Source of the DNA: a bacterium
Lineage (GTDB): Bacteria; SM23-81; DAOVCL01
Direction of reading: 5' to 3'
Assembly (NCBI GenBank): GCA_029932675.1
Contig: JAOZPP010000070.1
Span: 1 to 18,583 of the forward strand
Length of the DNA: 18,583 nt
A program made the position numbers and the translations under genes. A model generated the notes under the pieces. The model saw nothing but the letters and a program-made list of their open reading frames with translations. It was not told the DNA's origin and ran no database searches. Every line of letters starts with the position of its first letter. Positions within the stretch are counted from its first letter, which is position 1. This document shows positions 15,538-18,583 of the stretch, in pieces.

Positions 15538-15564
15538 GCCGTCAGAACCCCCGGTTCTGACGGC
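15538..15564. repeat. Perfect 12-bp palindrome, GTCAGAA family
   Basis: The arms GCCGTCAGAACC (15538-15549) and GGTTCTGACGGC (15553-15564) pair perfectly around the loop CCC. A second copy with a slightly looser loop is at 18557-18582, and a degraded one at 11690. It is adjacent to the tldDE terminator hairpin at 15575 and separated from it by the run of six A. In the plus direction the stem is followed by A, not T, so it is not a terminator on that strand. Confidence 0.8.
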
Positions 15565-15600
15565 AAAAAAGGGTGGTGGCAGAATTGGGATTCTGCCACC
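15565..15600 (-). terminator. Intrinsic terminator after tldDE
   Basis: On the minus strand GGTGGCAGAAT (15600-15590), loop CCCA, and ATTCTGCCACC (15585-15575) form an 11-bp GC-rich stem. Four bases later comes a run of six T (15570-15565). It begins 29 bases after the tldE stop. The hairpin is almost the same sequence as hairpin A at 3240-3264, so a dispersed repeat appears to serve as a terminator here. Confidence 0.82.
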
Positions 15601-15628
15601 TCAATTTACCCCAGGAAGGGTATGATTC

Positions 15629-16951
15629 TTAATTGCCTTTCCCCGATACGGAGATGGAGTCAAAGACCACCGGGGGGATGAGGTATTCTCCCACCTCCTT
15701 CTGCACGCTCCCTATCTCCCTGATCTCGCGGAAGGCCTCATAGACATTTCCGGAAACCATAGTGTCCTTTACCCTCCCGGTCAACTCGCCATTTTCGATC
15801 TTATAGCCCAAATCGACATTGAGGGAGAAATCTCCGGCCAAGAGGTTGGATTGTCCCCCGCCTAAGACCTCATAAATGAGTATCCCCTCATCGATCCTCT
15901 GGATTAGTTCCTCCATCTGCCTTTCCCCTGGCTCCAAGATCAGGTTGTTTATCCCTGGGCGGGGTTGGGTGTCGAAGCTACGCACAGCATTACCAGTGGA
16001 TCCGGCGCCCATCATCCCTCCTGTCTGGAGGTCAAAGAGATAGTTCTTCAATACCCCCTTTTCAAAGAGGGAGATGCGGTGGATGGGGGTTCCCTCGCCG
16101 TCCAAGGGGCGACTCCCCTGGAGGAGGTCCCGGGTGCCATCGTCGTAGAGGTTGATCTGAGGGCTAAGCACCTCCTCACCCAAGCGGCCGCAGAGGGGGG
16201 AGGAACCCTTCTGCACTAACTTCCCGTTGACCCCCATCTCCAGAGAGGTGAGGAGGCTGATGAGTGCCTCAGGGGCGAAGATCACTGGGAGGCGCCCAGA
16301 CCTTACGGAAGCAATTCTTTTGGCTAATTCAGCCTTTTCCAGGAGGGATCTGGCCAGCCTCTCCCCCTCTAACCTCAACCGCCCGGAGAACGCCCCCTCA
16401 TAGATGGGCAGGAGCCCTTCAGGTCCCACTAACAACCCTGAGATGAGGAAATCGAAGCTCGTGTGCTCAAATCCCGAATCTAATCCTTCAGAGTTTATGA
16501 TCCTCTCCTGGGCTACCTCCTTCTGGATGTAACCCTCGAGATATATGGAAGGGTTGGCCGATCGGATGAGCTCAGCCACCTGGTTAAAGTGCTCGATCGC
16601 CTGATCCAGGCTGAAGGGGATTAAATCCGGATCTTTCGCCTTTACTGAAGGCAACTTGGCTGAGGAGGGGAACCCGAATCTCGCTTCCTGGCCATAACGG
16701 GCGCTGGTCAGCGCATTCTCCACCAGCTCTTTCCTCTTTGTGGGATCTGTGCTACTGGAGAAACCAATCCTCCCTTCCCTGATTATCCTTAACCCCCACC
16801 CTCTGCTTTCCCTCTTTTCCACCCCCTTGAGGTTACCGGCCTTGAATTCGCACCTCTCCTCCTCGGTTACCACCTCAATCACTTCTGCTGCCTGGGCCCC
16901 TTTAAGGGCCATCCCGAGCAACTCTTCCATCCCTTTCCTCTCCTTAGCCAA
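15629..16951 (-). CDS. tldE: TldE/PmbA, subunit of the TldD-TldE metalloprotease
   Basis: TldE (PmbA) is the non-metal-binding partner of TldD; the heterodimer degrades unfolded peptides and, in some bacteria, matures modified peptides and influences gyrase inhibitors. The 440-residue protein lacks an HExxxH motif, as expected. Family features are visible: RESRGWGLRIIREGRIGFSSSTD (48-70), INSEGLDSGFEHT, VIFAPEALISLL, PLDGEGTPIHRISLFEKGVLKNYLFD, the GSTGNAVRSF segment, NLLAGDFSLNVDLGYKIENGEL, and VSGNVYEAFREI near the end. The start could be TTG 16951, six bases after GGAGG and overlapping tldD by eight bases, or ATG 16930, nine bases after AAGGAG; the ATG gives a more typical N-terminus. It follows tldD directly and ends before a terminator, so tldDE is a two-gene operon. 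Confidence 0.95.
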   Translation of the reverse strand: MAKERKGMEELLGMALKGAQAAEVIEVVTEEERCEFKAGNLKGVEKRESRGWGLRIIREGRIGFSSSTDPTKRKELVENALTSARYGQEARFGFPSSAKLPSVKAKDPDLIPFSLDQAIEHFNQVAELIRSANPSIYLEGYIQKEVAQERIINSEGLDSGFEHTSFDFLISGLLVGPEGLLPIYEGAFSGRLRLEGERLARSLLEKAELAKRIASVRSGRLPVIFAPEALISLLTSLEMGVNGKLVQKGSSPLCGRLGEEVLSPQINLYDDGTRDLLQGSRPLDGEGTPIHRISLFEKGVLKNYLFDLQTGGMMGAGSTGNAVRSFDTQPRPGINNLILEPGERQMEELIQRIDEGILIYEVLGGGQSNLLAGDFSLNVDLGYKIENGELTGRVKDTMVSGNVYEAFREIREIGSVQKEVGEYLIPPVVFDSISVSGKGN

Positions 16952-18299
16952 TAAGCACCTCCTTTATTCTTAGATGGGGGCTGCCATCGGAGACGGGAAG
17001 GGGGAACTGCCTTCCCTTTCCACAACCTCCCAGCCCCCCGAAGAGGGAGAGGTCATTGCCAATGGCATCGATCTTCTTCAAGGTATCAAAGACATTCCCG
17101 GAGAGGATGACATCTCTCACCATACCCTTGATCTTTCCCTTGACTATCCGATAGGCCTTCTGGGAGGAGAAGGTGAACATCTCCAGATCGGTGTTTCCCC
17201 CTAACATATCCACAGCATAAATGCCATCCTCCACCTCGGAGATCATCCTCTCCAATTCATAATCCCTGGGCTCGATGAAGGTATTGGACATCCGCACAAT
17301 GGGGGGGAAGAGGTAGCTCAGCGCGCGGGCATTTCCGGTTGGCTCCTCCCCCATCTGGGCAGCCGTCTCCCGGGAGTGGAGCCTGCCCACCAGGATGCCC
17401 TCCTTGATGAGGTAGGTCTTCTGAGCAGGGACCCCCTCCTCGTCGAACCCATAGGAACCGTTCCCCCCTGGTATGGTTCCATCATCCACGATGGAGAGCT
17501 CATCAGGGCCGAACCTCTCCCCTAATTTCATCCTCTCCTTAAAGCTGGGGTTCTCGGAGAGGAAATCAGCCTCGGAGAGATGGCCAAACGCCTCGTGGGT
17601 GAAGACCCCTGCTAATTTGGGGTCTAAGATCACCGTGTAGAGACCCGGGGTTACCTTGGGGGCAGAGAGGAGGTCAACCGCCTCCTTGGCCACCTGTTCT
17701 GCCTTTTCCTCCAACCCTTTCACTATCTCAAAGCCCTTAGTTTGCCCAACGGATTCAAATACCTGCTGGACGTTCGATCCATCCTTTGCTGTGGCCCGCA
17801 GCAATGCTCCAGTATAGAGTTTTTCCTGATGGATGAAGCTGCCATCGCTGGTGGCGATATATTGGTCTATCCTTAGATCCTTATATCTTACCCGTGAGGT
17901 CTGGACCTTGGGGGAGGAAAGGATGATCTGGTTATACTTACGGAGGAGGTGTTCCTTCTCCTCTAAACTAATGGTTTGGGGGTCAATCTCAAACTGGGGA
18001 TGGATAGCGGCCGCCTTTCCCCGGAAAGGGGAGAGCGCTGTCTGTTTCTTTCCCACCATTTTAGCTTGACGGCAGGCCTCTCGCACATAACGTTTCAGGT
18101 CGGATAGGTCGGTGAAGGAGACAAACCCCCAACCACCGCGGTGGCAGGCGCGCACATTCCCCCCTCGTTCTGTGGTGGTCCCGATCTCCTCCAACTGAGG
18201 GCCTGCATAGTCTATCTGGGTCTGCCTTCTCTTCTCTACTATTATCTGGAGATAGTCCACATCGGCTACTTGGAGGGCCTTTTTCAATAAAGTTTCCAT
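16944..18299 (-). CDS. tldD: TldD zinc metalloprotease subunit
   Basis: TldD is the catalytic subunit of the TldD-TldE protease. The 451-residue protein carries the zinc-binding HEAFGH at 235-240 in GVFTHEAFGHLSEADFL, the first half of a conserved block that continues SIVDDGTIPGGNGSYGFDEEGVPAQKT. Other family features are RGGNVRACHRGGWGFVSFTDL (45-65), SDGSFIHQEK, LIKEGILVGRLHSRETA, TGNARAL, DMLGGNTDLEMFTF and the Cys/Gly-rich end GGLGGCGKGRQFPLPVSDGSP, where Cys426 is a likely third metal ligand. The frame opens at 18365, but AAAGGAGA seven bases before the ATG at 18299 fixes the start. A candidate promoter lies just upstream. tldE overlaps its end, so the pair is translationally coupled. 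I saw no RiPP precursor or modification enzyme nearby, so a general role is more likely. Confidence 0.96.
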   Translation of the reverse strand: METLLKKALQVADVDYLQIIVEKRRQTQIDYAGPQLEEIGTTTERGGNVRACHRGGWGFVSFTDLSDLKRYVREACRQAKMVGKKQTALSPFRGKAAAIHPQFEIDPQTISLEEKEHLLRKYNQIILSSPKVQTSRVRYKDLRIDQYIATSDGSFIHQEKLYTGALLRATAKDGSNVQQVFESVGQTKGFEIVKGLEEKAEQVAKEAVDLLSAPKVTPGLYTVILDPKLAGVFTHEAFGHLSEADFLSENPSFKERMKLGERFGPDELSIVDDGTIPGGNGSYGFDEEGVPAQKTYLIKEGILVGRLHSRETAAQMGEEPTGNARALSYLFPPIVRMSNTFIEPRDYELERMISEVEDGIYAVDMLGGNTDLEMFTFSSQKAYRIVKGKIKGMVRDVILSGNVFDTLKKIDAIGNDLSLFGGLGGCGKGRQFPLPVSDGSPHLRIKEVLIG

Positions 18300-18319
18300 A
18301 ATAAGTTCTCCTTTTGGAG

Positions 18320-18348
18320 ATAATACAACAATTATCCTCCCAAAGCAA
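18320..18348 (-). promoter_or_regulatory. Candidate sigma70-type promoter of tldDE
   Basis: On the minus strand TTGCTT (18348-18343), a 17-base spacer and TATTAT (18325-18320, five of six consensus positions) lie just upstream of the tldD ribosome site. The leader would be only about 15 bases, with AAGGAGA at 18313-18307. The right edge of the inverted-repeat element starts about 12 bases upstream of the -35. Confidence 0.55.
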
Positions 18349-18359
18349 GGTATTTTTTT

Positions 18360-18504
18360 TACCACGGAATCCCACGGAACTACACCGACCTATGAAAATA
18401 GAAATTGGAAAATTGAAATTCCTTGAGCCAGACAGCATCTTTGATTATCAATTGTTCATTGATAATTGCTAATTTTCCGTGTTACTCCGTGTTTATCCGT
18501 GGTA
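18360..18504. repeat. MITE-like element with ACACGGA inverted ends
   Basis: The left end TACCACGGAATCCCACGGA (18360-18378) and the complement of the right end, TACCACGGATAAACACGGA (18504-18486), are inverted relatives. Each end repeats an ACACGGA-like word at about 10-bp spacing (three units on each side). The ~80-base middle is A/T-rich and holds a perfect 9-bp hairpin, ATTATCAAT/ATTGATAAT (18434-18456). It contains no open frame. It lies between the tldD promoter and the composite repeat at 18525. It could be a non-autonomous mobile element or a multi-site protein-binding array. Confidence 0.6.
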
Positions 18505-18524
18505 GGTCTTTTTCTGTTTCTAGC

Positions 18525-18582
18525 GCACTTTAGTGCTGGTCTTCAAGCAACCTCGAGCCGTCAGAACCCCGATTCTGACGGC
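18525..18582. repeat. Composite two-hairpin dispersed repeat, copy 2 (inverted)
   Basis: Hairpin B (GCAC-TTTA-GTGC, 18525-18536) is followed by GGTCTTCAAGCAACCTCGA and then hairpin A, GCCGTCAGAA (18557-18566) with TTCTGACGGC (18573-18582), loop CCCCGA. The complement of the linker, TCGAGGTTGCTTGAAGAC, matches the linker TCGGTTGAAGAC at 3265 apart from small insertions. The order and spacing are those of copy 1 in opposite orientation. It ends one base before the window edge and may continue. Confidence 0.72.
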
Positions 18583-18583
18583 A

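Noticed and set aside
15629-18299. tldDE as part of a peptide-antibiotic (RiPP) maturation locus
   Set aside because: I saw no precursor peptide, modification enzyme or exporter nearby; tldDE pairs are widespread housekeeping genes.
18360-18504. CRISPR-like array from the repeated CACGGA words
   Set aside because: Units are about 10 bp without unique spacers and are arranged as inverted ends, not as direct repeats with spacers; no cas gene is present.
1-18583. Plus-strand open frames, for example 217-528, 5961-6458, 9437-9766 and 13485-13796
   Set aside because: They lie antisense to clearly recognised minus-strand genes or gaps, have low-complexity Pro/Arg/Ser-rich translations, and match no family I know. 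Purine-rich coding strands often leave such open antisense frames.

Overview
The window looks like chromosomal sequence from an uncultured Gram-negative bacterium. The evidence for an outer membrane is a GT9 heptosyltransferase next to GmhB, an outer-membrane barrel ending in phenylalanine, a lipobox lipoprotein and an undecaprenyl-diphosphate phosphatase. Base composition looks mid-range. Coding strands are purine-rich, with heavy AGG/ATA use, many Lys/Glu/Arg residues and several GTG or TTG starts. This resembles poorly cultured phyla in the WOR-3/TA06/KSB1/deltaproteobacterial range, but I cannot assign a taxon from sequence alone. I see no plasmid, phage, IS transposase, CRISPR array, tRNA or rRNA.

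Every gene I accept is on the minus strand, so transcription runs from high to low coordinates. In that order: tldD and tldE (18299-15629), ended by a clear intrinsic terminator. Then uppP (15478-14603), followed by about 308 bases of non-coding DNA with an inverted repeat. Then a heptosyltransferase plus gmhB (14294-12686). Then a NusG-domain-II protein overlapping a Gx-family membrane protein (12595-11728). Then comEC (11661-9367), a DUF4388/PATAN protein coupled to a three-helix membrane protein (9327-7820), valS (7751-5082), an outer-membrane barrel protein (5057-3369), a secreted DUF4139 protein (3126-1762), a ten-TPR lipoprotein (1533-391) with its own terminator, and the first 96 codons of priA running off the left edge.

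Most genes are housekeeping or envelope genes: LPS inner core, lipid-carrier recycling, envelope proteins, tRNA charging, DNA uptake and replication restart. The NusG_II/Gx pair is the type found with flavin- or Rnf-linked electron transfer in other bacteria, but no such genes are visible here.

I do not see a convincing new multi-gene system. The strongest unexplained signals are: (1) a family of dispersed palindromic repeats in the intergenic gaps, including a two-hairpin composite present twice in opposite orientations about 15 kb apart; (2) a ComEC whose C-terminal metallo-beta-lactamase-like domain has lost its metal ligands; (3) the NusG_II/Gx pair in an unusual setting; (4) a ValRS with substitutions at the first position of both class I signature motifs; (5) a UppP with a signal-like N-terminal extension; and (6) a MITE-like inverted repeat built from ~10-bp ACACGGA units beside the tldD promoter.
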